DNA of 64,000 nt from Wurfbainia villosa (GCA_025175895.1 CM046006.1:70080288-70144287); one strand, 5' to 3'; shown: positions 24,717 through 35,910, numbered from the stretch's first letter. The notes: generated by a model not told the origin, from the sequence alone. A program made the numbers and translations.

Positions 24717-25361
24717 TTAGAAGAAGTTTAACTCGCCTACTAAATTCATTTCAAATTCACTTTCCATAAGTGAAATGAACTCATTTAGTAGGATTGAGTT
24801 GGTGGTTCCGAAAATAATATCATCTACGTCGATTTGGGCTATGAATATATCTTTACCTAAGGTTTTCACGAAAAGGGTTGGGTCAACTACACCTTGGTTA
24901 AAATCTTTGGACTTAAGATAAATCGAAAGTCTCTCGTACCAAGCTCGAGGAGCTTGTTTAAGTCCATAGAGAGCTTTCTTTAACCTAAGGACATGATCGG
25001 GTTTGTCTAAACTTTCGAAGCCGGGAGGTTGACTAACATAAACTTCTTCTTTAATGTATCCATTTAAGAATGCAGATTTTACATCCATTTGAAACAACTT
25101 AAATCCTCGATGTACTGCATATGCTAATAGCATTCGAATGGACTCTAATCTAGCTACTGGGGCATAGGTCTCGTCGTAATCTAAACCTTCGACTTGACTA
25201 AACCCTTTAGCAACTAGTCTAGCTTTATTTCTAACTACTTCACCTTTATCATCAATTTTATTTCTAAACACCCACCTTGTTCTAATGATTATTTTATCTT
25301 TAGGTGGTGGTACTAATTCCCATACTTCATTCCTAGTGAATTGAGCCAACTCTTCTTGCAT
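24717..25361 (-). pseudogene. S1 reverse transcriptase with a changed active-site tyrosine
   Basis: 214 codons with the classical Copia RT blocks: WVFRNKIDDKGEVVRNKARLVAKGF, DYDETYAPVARLESIRMLLA, FQMDVKSAFLNG, VYVSQPPGFE and KALYGLKQAPRAWYERL. The polymerase motif that reads YVDD in Copia RT, and does read YVDD in S2 of this window, is DVDD here (codon GAC instead of TAC, near 24830). The upstream integrase is in another frame, and a frameshift ends this frame near the motif FF before RNase H. It would have copied the element RNA into cDNA in the cytoplasmic particle. Confidence 0.88.
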
Positions 25362-26392
25362 TGCAATAATCCAATCGGGATCAAGAAGAGCTTGGTCAAT
25401 AGTTTTGGGTTTGAGTCTACAACTTGATCCATAGGATGACTCGTTTGAGTTCTAGTTTGGTTGGAGTCATCTATCACTTGGTCGATAGAGTGACTTGGTT
25501 GACTTAGGTTAGGATTAACACTAGACCTGATCTCCGGATCAGAGTTAGGTCTAGTATGAGTCAGCTCGCTAATTGGGGTTGCCGGGGGTTTTGTAGGTTC
25601 GTGTCCTTCATCAAATACTACATTGATAGTCTCCTCGACTCTAAGGGTGTCGTGGTTATATACTCTATAAGCTCTGCTTGTAGTCGAGTATCCTAGAAAG
25701 ATTCCGGTCGTGGTTTTGGATGTAAATTTCCCTAGGTAATCCTTAGTGTTTAGGATATGTACCTTACACCCAAATACCCTAAAGTACTTGATGTTAGGTA
25801 TTTTATCGTGATAAATCTCATATGAGGTTTTAAGGTGCCTCTTTACCATAAGGATCCTATTTTGGACATAGCATGCCATACTCATAGCTTCCGCCCAAAA
25901 CCTATCGGGTAGGTTATACTCATTTAACATTGTCCTAGAGGCTTCTTGTAGGGTTCTATTTTTGCGTTCTACTAGGCCATTTTGTTGTGGAGTTCTAGGG
26001 CAAGAGAACTCATGGTGGTATCCGGTTAGGTTACAGAATTCTGTAAACCTATAGTTTTCGAATTCACCACCATGATCAGTCCTAAGTCTTTTGATTTTAA
26101 TGTTTTGTTGATTTTCTATTAACTTAAATAGGTTGATTAATTGATCTAGGGTATTACTTTTGTGTTTGATGAACCTAACCCAAGTAAATCTAGAGTAGTC
26201 ATCAATAATGACTAAACAGAATTTACTTTCATTAAGTGACTTAGCTCCGTGTGAATCAAATAGATCCATGTGTAGAAGCTCAAGCACACTTTTGGTTCGT
26301 TCTTGATTAGTTAGTTGATGTTGTGTCCTAGATTGTTTACCTTGTTGACAAGCATTACATATTTTATTATCCAAGTTATTGAGGTTAGGCAA
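25313..26392 (-). pseudogene. S1 integrase and linker
   Basis: 359 codons. The GAG-preintegrase/zinc-binding remnant CNACQQGKQSR is followed by the integrase core: LLHMDLFDSHGAKSL (first Asp), FCLVIIDDYSRFTWVRF, RLRTDHGGEFEN (second Asp), and CPRTPQQNGLVERKNRTLQ (catalytic Glu). The Copia-specific IFLGYSTTSRAYRVYN and VEETINVVFDE blocks close the domain, then a variable acidic/Pro-rich linker. The frame is continuous with the protease except for a TGA at 26453-26455. The last residues are out of frame with RT. It would catalyse insertion of the cDNA. Confidence 0.88.
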
Positions 26393-26452
26393 ACCTCTGA
26401 CTAAATCACTCTGACTTATCTTGTGGATGAGTCTTGGGTGTGAGTGATCGAG

Positions 26453-26845
26453 TCATCGGTGCCACAACCATGATTCCTCTTGCCGTGTCATAAGACACTT
26501 AGTTGAGGAGTTAGTTAAGTTAATAGTGTAAATGTTGTTATTTCTAGTTCTCTTAAGAATTGTTTTAGAGGTTTTGTTTGTATTAATTACGCATTCATTT
26601 TCTAGAAATATGACCTTATAGTTATTATCACACAATTGGCTTACACTAAGTAGATTATATTGAAAATTTTCTACTAATAAAACATTTTGAATAACAAAAT
26701 TTGAGTTAAGCTCAATATCACCTGATCCGATGATTTTGAGCTTGCCGTTATTTCCGAAGGCTACCGATCCTTGTCGTTTGAATCGAAGCTTCGAAAACTT
26801 AAGTTGATCCCCGGTTATGTGTCGGGAGAAACCACTGTCCAACAT
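26453..26845 (-). pseudogene. S1 protease and GAG-preintegrase region
   Basis: Begins MLDSGFSRHITGD, carrying the aspartic-protease DSG triad residue of Copia elements (position 3-5), then VAFGNNGKLKIIGSGDI, NVLLVENFQYNLLSVSQLCD and KVIFLENECVI, and ends with SWLWHR followed by TGA, just where the integrase zinc-binding part begins. The enzyme would process Gag-Pol. The same frame continues as integrase beyond the stop. Confidence 0.8.
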
Positions 26846-27429
26846 CCATTGATCTTACACGCAAGGTAGTTGGATCGGATATTGGATTTATTAAAGATTA
26901 GTTGAAAATTATTAACCTAAATCATCTCACCCATGTCTATATGATCAAACATGTTAACCCTATATGTTCTTGTGAGATGACTTCTAATTTTACTTGATTT
27001 AAATTTAATGACTTAAACACTTATCAACCTTGCGTTAGATTCGGATTTGACCTTAGGCTTATCAAGTCGCCTTTTCAAGATCATGGTTTCCAGGTCGTGG
27101 CGAGGCACAGAGGCCTTCTTTGATCGGAACAACGACCACTTCCTCAGACAAAGCCATTTTCAAGAAAATAGAGACTTGACTCACCTAAGACCACTTCCTG
27201 GTCTAACTAGTCTAGGATACGGCGAGGTAGCTTCAACTAGTTCCGCTCGGTCAAGTGCACCAAACTAGATACGCCTTATCTAGCCCGAATACACAAGACT
27301 CCGCTTTCCTAGCGTACTATCATCTCGCCGCGTCCTGGTACTATGTTATCAAGTATTGACGAGTTATAGTCCTATCTAACCATTCTAAAAAGAAAAATCA
27401 AACTAAATAAAAACCTAAGCATGCAATTT
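26846..27429 (-). other. S1 gag-pol junction without an open frame
   Basis: Sequence between the C-terminal Gag extension and the protease. No credible frame. The plus-strand ORF at 27047-27268 is antisense and has no domain. Confidence 0.5.
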
Positions 27430-29067
27430 CTAAGTTAAAACACAAACAAATTTCGTACTAGCTCCGCCTGGACCGTTGAATCGATTCGGTCTCTCCACAT
27501 AGTGGATTTGGTCCTTGGGAACCCAGTACTGGTTTGATCCTAAGTTTAAAATCAAGGTGGTCTTAGGGACCCATGCTTGGACACGTTTTTTATGTCGATT
27601 TACAATCGACATATACGACTTATTGGTCGTGTTTGAGCTAAACCCTAGCCCGACCTTGTTGTACACGACCCTTTGCGATCCAAGTAGGAGGTCAAGTCCT
27701 TTGGATCCCAAAGTAAACCTTTACAACGTATTCCTAAGATCTTCGACTTGACTCTTCAAGAGTGAGTTCTCAACTTCGAGTTTTTCAACTCGAGTTGAGT
27801 CCTTCTCTTGAACTCGACTAGTCGAAGAGGTTAGGGAGACCTCGTGTTTGAAGAGTTTAACTTCCTCAACCAGGGTCTCGACCTTGGACTCGGACTTAGC
27901 TAACTTTCTATTTAAAAACTTAATTACACTATAAAGTGTAGTAATGAGAGACCGACTTACCTTGAGTGTATCTTTTGAACCGGATGCGTATCCGTGGCTT
28001 GTCTTGAATAGTGCTTCGCAGTCTGACTTGTCTTCGGTTTTCGATTCAAGTTCCGGTTTCGACTCTGTCTCCGATTCCACCGGTTTAGCCATGAGGACTC
28101 GATCACCGTCTTCTTCCTCGGAAGCTTCTTCCCATGTAGCGTTGAGTGCCTTTTTGTATTTTGGTGCTTTGCTTTTGAGCTTTGGGCATTCAGACTTGAT
28201 GTGTCCAAACCTGTTGCATTCATAACACCTAATATTAGAACTTTTAGGCTTACCTTCGTTGGGTCGAGTGACGGTTAACTTTCGGCCCTTAACTATCCTC
28301 CAAACTAGGTTGACTAGTTCAGCCTCCATTTCCGGGTCGACCTTCGAATCGGACTCATCCTCTTCTTCCTTCGGGGGTGACTTGCTAGCGGTTTTCTTCT
28401 TTGAACCTGCAAATAGTGCTATACCTTTCTCGGGTTTCGAGTTAGACTGCTCATGAAGTTCAAAATCAGAAAAAAGTTCATCTAACCTAAGTTTAGAAAG
28501 ATCCTTTGAGACCTTGTAGGCATCGACCATGGATGCCCACAAGGTAGTCCTCGGAAAGGAGTTTAGGACATACCTTATAAGGTTGCGGTTTTCGACCTTT
28601 TGCCCGATTGCGTGTAGATTGTTGACTATGTCCTGGATGTGGGCGTGGAGTTGCGTTGCCGTTTCATGTTCCTGCATTTTTAGATTATATAATTTATTAA
28701 ATAAAAGGTCGTGCTTACATACCTTGGCTTCATCGGTCCCTTCGTGTAGCTCCACTAGCTTTGTCCAAAGGTCCTTTGCGCTAATGAAGGGGCCGACATG
28801 ATTTAACTCCTCCTTGGACAAGCTGCATTGGAGGATTTGTGTTGCCTTGGCATCGACTTCGACTTGTCGTTTTGTCGCAATGGTCTATTGGTCATAACCC
28901 AAGGATTCACCCACTTCGTTAGTCGGAAGTGTGAAACCCGTTTGGATTATGATCTACATCTCTATTTGGGTTTTGAGAAAGCATTCCATCCGACCTTTCC
29001 AGTAACGGAAATCATCTCCGTTGTAAAACAGAGGTCGGACGGTGCTAAAACCCTCGAGATGGGTCAT
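27430..29067 (-). pseudogene. S1 gag, one frame with two in-frame stops
   Basis: The ATG at 29067 starts THLEGFSTV, a Copia Gag start. The same frame runs to 27430 with a TAG at 28887-28885 and a TAA at 27723-27721. Between the stops are 366 codons with the UBN2/retrotran_gag part (KEELNHVGPFISAKDLWTKL, LIRYVLNSFPRTTLWASM), a nucleic-acid-binding zinc knuckle CYECNRFGHIKSEC (residues 199-212 of that part), and a long coiled-coil-prone, charged C-terminal extension (KLEVENSLLKSQVEDLRNTL), which is typical of Sirevirus Gag. After the second stop SKGLDLLLGSQ and WVPKDQIHYV follow. Gag would form the particle that packages RNA. Confidence 0.85.
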
Positions 29068-29537
29068 TTGGAAGGGAAACCTTGCACAAAAAATACCAAA
29101 AAAAACACAAAAAAGGTTCCAAGACTTCGCCTTGGATTAGTAATGTAGGAAATGAAAAGAAACAAAAGGAATAAACGAGAAATAACCAACTAAAATAAAA
29201 GATGAGCACTTACAACCTTCGATGTCCCGGAAATGGTACTAAACGATGGTTTTTCAGGATGAATAAGCTTGTTACAAGGGTTTACCCTGTAACAAATGTA
29301 GATCTTTCCGAGAGCTTCGTTTTGGTAGGTAGACCGTTTCGTGGGTCAACTTGTACGAAAAGTTATGCCCGTTTTACCGTCGGCTACTCCAAAAGCGAAT
29401 ACTTGCAAAACAAAACCAAACGAAGAGTACCAAGACTTCGTCTTGGATTAGTAGTGCGGGAGAAAAATTTAAATGAACGAAAAATAAATCTGTAAAAAAT
29501 GCTAGATTGGTGGTTTCCCCAAATCTAAGCGCCCCCG

Positions 29538-29550
29538 GCTCTGATACCAA
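29538..29550 (-). promoter_or_regulatory. Primer-binding site of S1
   Basis: TTGGTATCAGAGC on the minus strand, complementary to the initiator tRNA-Met 3' end, one base from the 5' LTR. Confidence 0.9.
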
Positions 29551-29551
29551 T

Positions 29552-30632
29552 TGTTGGATCGAAGCGGATCGCTAGAGGGGGGGGTGAATAGCGATAAACC
29601 TTTTTTTTAATTCATTCGTTAAAACTCGAGTAGACAGTTAATTGCAGCGGAAAGATAAAATATAAATAAATGAGACAAATATTTTTTTACTTGGTTCGTA
29701 GCCTTCGGCTACTACTCCAAGACCCTAGTGATCCTTGATCACGCACGGAGGACAATTCACTAAAAACACTCCTCCTCGTTGGAGGTAGGAGTTTGACGAT
29801 TACAAAACACCTTTGAAAGAAAAGATAGAGAGACAAACCCTCTCTTCTATTAATGTAAAGTGCAACGATAGAAAACCTCGATTAATAAAAGGAATTGCAA
29901 TATTTAAAGAGACGACAAAATAAGAATATCAACAACTAAAAGAGTAGAAAGCAAACTAGGGTTGTTGACAACACTTCGTCGTAGAGTCGTCGGAAAATCG
30001 CAGAGTTGTGGAGGTTTGTGAGCACTTAGAGATGATGAAAAACCCTAGGAGAAGCCCTCCTTTTATAGCCTTTAAGCCCCTCATCGAATGGGTCTTCAAC
30101 CAATAGGAATTGGGCACAAAACTCCTTGAAAAATTGTGATAAAGCTTGACTCATCGAGGCTGATTTTTGACCATCGGTTGAACTAGCCGGTTGAACTAGC
30201 CCGGTTGAACTGATGGCCAGGATTTTTGACTACAATAAAGAGTTAGCTCAAAATATAAGTGAATTCGACGGCCACTTGCTGTCCGATCTCAACATAGACC
30301 TTCCATGGGAAGTCTTGGGTCGGATCGTCGCCTAAGGACGTCCCCGTATAAAGGACACGACCTCACTTCACTTTACTCACTCGAGCTTACCTCGATACTT
30401 ACTATGTCACTTTTGCTTCCGGCCTTCCACTTGATTCCTTCGGCTCCCTCCGAAGTCACTCGAGTGTCGCCCGACCACCGCGGCTTCCTCCGGGTGTCGC
30501 TAGCCTTCAGCTCCAGCTATAGCAATTTTATGTACACTCGATTCAGCTCGTGAGATAACGACATGAGCTTACCTTTGTATCGTTTGCTATAATCAAAACT
30601 CAGGTTCGACTTAGGTGCCTACTGCACCAACA
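29552..30632 (-). repeat. 5' LTR of S1
   Basis: 1,081 bp, paired with 21901-23012, with roughly 25 substitutions by eye, a shorter minisatellite (30176-30212) and an 8-base instead of 10-base G run near its left end. Confidence 0.92.
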
Positions 30633-30637
30633 CAACC

Positions 30638-31859
30638 AACATAAATCAGAAATCTATTTGGTCACACACACTATGAGTGTAATCCGAAGGATTTAAAATG
30701 AGCTTGAAAATAGGATTCTCACATTGAGAGAGACATGGTTTGGTTGGACCAAACAAAGAGCGAGTATTAAATTGTTTCAGTCGCAACAGAAGCGTAGATG
30801 GGCCGAGTCTTATGAAGACATGATGGATGAACCAAATCGATTTGGTTCTCATCCAATGGTGGAAAATAAACCAAAGGGTTTGGTTTGTTTTAAACGAATG
30901 AACCGAAATTGGTTCGGTTAGTTTTAACTTAAAATAGACCAACGCAGTTTGGTTTATTTTAACTTAAGTTATTAGAGCGGGTTAACGGATTTTGGTTATG
31001 AATCAATAACCATTAGGAGAATATGTTCTCTATAAAAATACGACTTAAGGGTTTTGTAATCAATGAACCACTTAGGTTTTGGAAACCCAAGCCATTTTTC
31101 CCTTCTTCTTCTCTCCTTGCTCCTTGCCGCCCAACCCATTGGAGCCGCCCAACTTGTTGTGGCCGCCCCTTCTCCTTGTCGTCGGCCAACCACCAGCTGC
31201 CGACAACCCTCCCATCATCCTCAACCGCCGGCCAACCTCCCATGGACGTCGGTGACCATGGAGTAGCCGACCACTTGTTTGGCCGACCATCTCCTCCACC
31301 AAAACAAGCTGTCCTCTTCATGGAGAGGTCGTTTAGTCGACGTTTTATGCTCCGACAGCAACCTACTTGTTGAGGATTGGATCTCCGACAAACCCCTTTG
31401 GTGGAGGACCAAGGTTTCGTCAATTGGTTGATGAAAATTGCTTCCGAGAAGCGAGTTCGTGGAACTCATTTTTGGATCCGATTTTGATTCGGATTGTGAT
31501 CGTCTCTGGGATCACAACGTTTTCGACGCGAGGCTAGTAACTCTTGTGAAGACGGAGCTCGTAGCTTATTGAAGCTATCCCGATAATACTCGGTGTGGAT
31601 ACGGATAGAGGCGAAACTCGCGAGGGTCGCTTGCTTGATGTCATTCCCACTTCACGCAATTCGTCAGGTATACCTAGAGTAGTTTTTCCTTATTACAAAA
31701 TTTGAAATGATAATTATGTCTACACATGTTGTATCCTTTGTATGTGTGTGGTGTATGTGTTGTAATAAATAGTTTATTATTTATTTTTCTTTCGTTGTGT
31801 GCATGTTTACAAAACGTGCTCGAACACAACACCCACGCCGGTGCCGGAGAAATCCAACA
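30638..31859 (+). repeat. 5' LTR of C2, second part, with core promoter
   Basis: It continues the LTR interrupted at 21900 and aligns with 46576-47816. CTATAAAAATA at 31030-31040 is a clear TATA box, conserved at 46968-46978 in the other LTR, so transcription would begin near 31065 and U3 is about 1.35 kb long. GC-rich ORFs between 31000 and 31420 are leader sequence, not host genes. It ends AATCCAACA. Confidence 0.88.
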
Positions 31860-31860
31860 G

Positions 31861-31872
31861 TGGTATCAAAGC
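31861..31872 (+). promoter_or_regulatory. Primer-binding site of C2
   Basis: TGGTATCAAAGC, one base after the 5' LTR, with one change from the usual TGGTATCAGAGC match to initiator tRNA-Met. Confidence 0.85.
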
Positions 31873-32384
31873 CCGACTGTGTTCGAACATAATCGTAAAA
31901 TTATTTTGCGATAGTCATAATTGTATTTTTGGAAATTTTCTACTTTTGAAAAGTTTAGAAATAATTATAGAAATTTTAATTAGTAAAGAAATTCAAATTG
32001 GAAATTTTCTAATGTGATTAGGAAATTACAATTTAGGAAATTTATTTCCTAAATTAAATTTGAATTTTCTTAATTAATATTTTTTATAAATAAAATATGT
32101 GATTAGATTTAGAAATTTATTTTTTTAATTTAATCAATATTTGATTTAAGAAATCGAATCTCGAACATATTTTATTTCCAAAATTAGTTATGACAAATAA
32201 GGAAACTATTTATAAATGTCATAATTGTATGTCATGTAATTGCATTAGATGCATAATATTATGTCATGCGTGTCGTGACATGTAGATGTATGTCATGTGT
32301 GTCATACCATGTAGATAATAGTTATTTGCATGAAAAAGAGGATGAGACTTGAAAACCCTTACACAATATTAAAGCCTACACCTT

Positions 32385-32850
32385 CCATTAATATGGTTAG
32401 AACCAGAGTTTCGTTTCTTGTTTAGGTTGTTGGACTCACTCCAAGCCTGACTTGAACCTGAACATGTTCAAATCATTGGAATAATTTAACATTAATATGA
32501 TAAGAGTCAGAGGTCAATCGTTAATTTGGGTTGTTGGACTCACTCTAAGCCTGACTAATTGGTTGAATGCGCTCTAACCATATTAAAACTATTTCACGAT
32601 TAATGGGTCGGCTCTAACTTGGAGCATCAATTTGTTGGACTCACTCCAAGGTCGATGTGAAGAGAGGTGAAGTTGGGTGCTATGCATATGATGCATACTT
32701 GTTAATATGTTAACAACCCAATGTATGTGTGAACATTCAATTAGTTGATAGCACATTGTGATAGTTATATATACGTGATATGTAATCGGTATACTTGATA
32801 CCTACCATCATAGCTAAGAATGACTTGTTGGACTCACTCCAAGGTTGTTC
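32385..32850 (+). repeat. About 100-bp tandem repeat in the untranslated leader of C2
   Basis: TTGTTGGACTCACTCYAAG occurs at 32427, 32531, 32632 and 32825, with spacings 104, 101 and 193. Units also share ATTAATATGRTWAGARYCAGAG upstream of the core. The core is far better conserved than the sequence between copies. Confidence 0.75.
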
Positions 32851-33026
32851 TTATCTATATTGGATATCAGCCCATTCAGAGATGGACCTACGATCTCCCG
32901 AATTGATTTTGAGAGTTTTTGAATTCGAAAAAAAAATGAATGGGATTTTGTTAATGCATGTGGATGCATTTTAAATCATCTTTCTCATATATGCTCGATT
33001 TGTATTTCTAGGTTAATCACTTGATC

Positions 33027-33716
33027 ATGATGTCTTTGAATTTGTACTCTATTTTGGATTCGAATAAATTGACTGGGCCGAACTTCTTGGACTGACTTAG
33101 AAACTTGAGAACTATTATCAAGACTTAAAAGCTTGTGTATGTTCTCGAAGCGCCTCTTCTCTCCCGTCCTAGTGATAATGCAACTTCAGATCAATTATTG
33201 GCCCATCAGAAACATATGAGTGATTCTGAACTAGTGAGTTGGATCATGCTAGCTGTGATGGTACCTGAGCTGCAGAAGAAGCATGAGCATATGAATGCTC
33301 ATACCATAGTCTTTCATTTTTATGAGTTGTTTGATGAGCAAGTGAGATCCTAAAGGTTCGAAGTCTCCAAGCTCCTCTTCACCTCTGAGATGCAAGAAGA
33401 TTCATCTGTGGTACTACTCAACATACTGAAGATTGTGGAGCCTTCTATGAAGCATGAGCAGGGGACGGTGTTGTTAATTGATTCTTCAAAGAAATGTTCT
33501 AAGAGGAAATCAAAGGAACAATACAAGGGGAAGAAGAAGACAAGGAAGGAAGAACCAACTCAAAAGGCCACTTACCATCATTGCAGCAAGGAGGGTCATT
33601 GGCGAAGAAACTGCAACATTTATCTTGAGTCCGTGAAGAAGAATAAGGCATCTGGTGCCTCATCTTCTTCAGATATCTTCGTTATTGATTGTCATTCTAT
33701 TTCCTTAGACACTTGA
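33027..33716 (+). pseudogene. C2 gag with zinc knuckle
   Basis: Begins MSLNLYSILDSNKLTGPNF, a Copia Gag N-terminal motif, and continues in one region with stops near 33096, 33126 and 33351. SELVSWIMLAVMVPELQKKHE and FHFYELFDEQ belong to the UBN2-type Gag core. A lysine-rich segment (KKCSKRKSKEQYKGKKK) precedes a partly altered knuckle CSKEGHWRRNC near 33580-33615, in which the first Cys pair is not intact (HHCSK). It would package genomic RNA. It is dead through several stops and ends at a TGA around 33715. Confidence 0.75.
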
Positions 33717-34400
33717 GTATTGAATACTGGGTGTGGTTCACATATATGTAATAACATACATGGGCTAACGAATAGAAGAAGACTCGTTAAGGGAGAGTCA
33801 AATTTATGTGTTGAGAATGAAGCAAAGATTGCTGCACTCGCCATCGAAACGTATTTGTTGAAACTCCCTACAGGACTTGTCTTAGAACTGGACAATTACT
33901 TTTATGTTTCTTCGTTGATAAAAAATATCATTTATATTTCTTGTTTAAATAGAAATGGGTATCATTTAACTTTTAGTAACAATTGTTGTTACATAACTTT
34001 AAATGATGTTCTTTATGAAACTGGAACTTTAAGCAATGATATTTATAAGTTGGACGTATCCAGTGACATTTTCAATATCAAAGCGAGCAACAAGCGTGCT
34101 TGGAAAGATAATCAATTAGACTTCTACATATGACATTATCGTCTTGGCCATGTAAGCAAGAAATGCATGTCCGAATTACACCGATATGGAATTCTGGAAT
34201 CGTTTGAATTTGATTCATTCGATACATGTGAATCATGATTAAAAGGCAAGATGACCAAGTTACCTTTTACTGGAAAAGGTGAACTGGTGGGAGAGTTTCT
34301 TGGTCTAATACATACTGATGTATGTGGACCCATGTTAACTCATGCCCTAGGAGGCTATGACTACTTCATCACCTTTACCGATGATTACTCACGGTATGAA
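33717..34400 (+). pseudogene. C2 protease and N-terminal integrase, interrupted by S2
   Basis: NTGCGSHICNN (protease active site with Asp replaced by Asn in the usual DTGxxxH motif) starts at about 33722. FYVSSLIKNIIYISCLNRNGYHLTF matches the Copia protease/pre-integrase segment, RLGHVSKKCMSEL is the zinc-binding histidine region, and HTDVCGPM...GGYDYFITFTDDYSRY is the first part of the integrase core with its first catalytic Asp. Stops occur near 34131 and 34236. The frame is cut at ATGAA by S2 and continues at 43262. Confidence 0.8.
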
Positions 34401-34537
34401 TGTAGGATCGAAATGAGCGCTAGAGGGGGGGGGGTGAATAGCGCAAAACGATTTTTCTTTTCTTTTGTTGTAAAAACGATAAGTGAGAGATAAACGCAGC
34501 GAAAAAGAGATGGACACAAGGAGTTTTACTTGGTTCA

Positions 34538-34629
34538 CAGCCAACCGGCTGCTAATCCAAGGCCCTAATGGTCCTAGACCACGTACGGAGGGCAATCACT
34601 AAAACACTCCTCCTCGTTGGAGGTAGGAG
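34538..34629. other. Three consecutive stem-loops in the Sirevirus LTR (S2 copy)
   Basis: CAGCC-AACC-GGCTG (34538-34551), TGGTC-CTA-GACCA (34569-34581) and CTCCTCC-TCGTT-GGAGGTAGGAG (34607-34629). They occupy the same positions as the S1 hairpins; stems 1 and 2 differ from S1 on both arms while still pairing. Confidence 0.6.
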
Positions 34630-35050
34630 TTACGATTACAAAACTTTCGACAAAAACACAAGGATGAGAGACAAGCCCCTCTCTCCTTTTTGATATAAAA
34701 GCTCGAAAAACACAACTTAAATTAATCGACTAAAACGATTACCAACACTTTAACGGTGAAGCTTCGTGTTGGCAGCACTTCGTTGTAGTAGCGTCGTCGT
34801 AGAAGAGCGGCGTTGTGGAGGCGTTTGAGAGCTTTGTAATAATTGTTGTATCTAAGATGTGAAGCACCCCCCTCTATTTGAAGCCTTGTCCGCCCACTTG
34901 AGATCCGACCACCTCACCACCAATTGAGGGATAAGTTTCCACCTTGCTTTTGACCGGCCACCTCACCAAGATTTGGGGGATAAGTTGCCACCTTGCTTTT
35001 AGTTCCTTTTGCCCATTTTCAGGATACTTTAGTTATTTAATTTTATTTCA

Positions 35051-35118
35051 ATTCGAGTTCTAATTTTAATTCGAATTCGAATAAATTCGAATTCTAATTT
35101 TAATTCGAATTAGAGTAA
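35051..35118. repeat. 34-bp tandem duplication in the S2 LTR
   Basis: Two units of the form ATTCGARTTCTAATTTTAAT followed by TCGAATT... with a partial third unit. The same is seen in the other LTR at 42850-42917. Confidence 0.85.
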
Positions 35119-35457
35119 CTTCGAATTCAAACAAGGGTTAGCTCAAAGCAATATGTAGAAATATTAAATGTGATGGATTTAGATGGTTTCTAACCATCCG
35201 ATCTCGACTTAGACTTTCATGGAAAGTTTTGGGTCGGATTGTCGCCTAAGATCAACTCCTAAACGGAGGATCCGACCTCACTTACGCTCGTCGGACACGA
35301 GTCTTACCTTGCACTTACTGTGTCGCAGATCTCCAACTCAAGCTTAACCTGTTTCTGCACACTCAAGTAGACTCATGAGATAACAAAATAGACTTAACCT
35401 TGTGTCTTTGCTATAATCAAAACACAGGTTCGATTTCGGTGCCTCACTGCACCAACA

Positions 35458-35910
35458 ATCTCCCCCTTTTTGATCTATGACAAAAACACACAAAGTTAAG
35501 GAAATTAAGTGCATGAAACAATAAAGACATGAAGCAAAAGTAGGAGTAGTAAAAATATTTCTCAAGTTCTCCCCTTAGAGGAACCCTCCCCCTTGACCGA
35601 GGGTGAGTACTTAAAAAAGACTTTTAGTTCTCCAAACACAAAAGATAACGAGTTAAGTAAATGGCATTACATAACTTAGGCTCCTTAGAGTCAAAAATAA
35701 GTGCAAGTTAAGTAATCAAAAGTTAAGTCAAAAGGTTTAACTTTTGATTTCTTAACTTGGGCCTTTAAAGTTTTCAATTCCGAAGAGTTGAAACCTAAAC
35801 CTTACTCCCCCTTAACTTAGGCCAGAATCAAAGTTTTAAGTTAAGTTATCAAATTCAAAAATTTGAATTTATTGAACCTTAACTTTGGCCTTTTCTCCCC
35901 CTTTTGACAT
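35458..35910 (-). promoter_or_regulatory. Polypurine tract and duplicates of S2
   Basis: AAAAAGGGGGAGAT abuts the 3' LTR on the minus strand. Other GGGGGAG or GGGGAG tracts lie near 35569, 35589, 35807 and 35898, as in S1 and in Sireviruses generally. Confidence 0.7.

Larger units (their letters stand above)
21901..30632 (-). mobile_element. Sirevirus-type Copia retrotransposon S1
   Basis: 8,732 bp, minus orientation, with LTRs of 1,112 and 1,081 bp and perfect target duplication CAACC (21896-21900 and 30633-30637). It is inserted in the 5' LTR of C2. Primer site, gag with zinc knuckle, protease, integrase, RT, RNase H and a polypurine tract are all present in Copia order. In-frame stops in gag and after the protease, a frameshift before RT, and a changed RT active-site tyrosine show that it is not functional. 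Sirevirus features are the integrase/RT sequence type, the extended Gag and repeated purine tracts before the 3' LTR. Confidence 0.92.
34401..35457 (-). repeat. 3' LTR of S2
   Basis: 1,057 bp. It has stem-loops at 34538-34551, 34569-34581 and 34607-34629, and a 34-bp tandem duplication rich in TTCGAA at 35051-35118. Confidence 0.93.

Noticed and set aside
27944..28801. Plus-strand ORFs inside S1 (27944-28225, 28259-28456, 28529-28801)
   Set aside because: Antisense shadows of the gag reading frame.
31013..31423. ORFs of more than 60 codons in the C2 LTR
   Set aside because: They lie in the transcribed leader of the LTR, are not preserved in the other LTR and have no domain.
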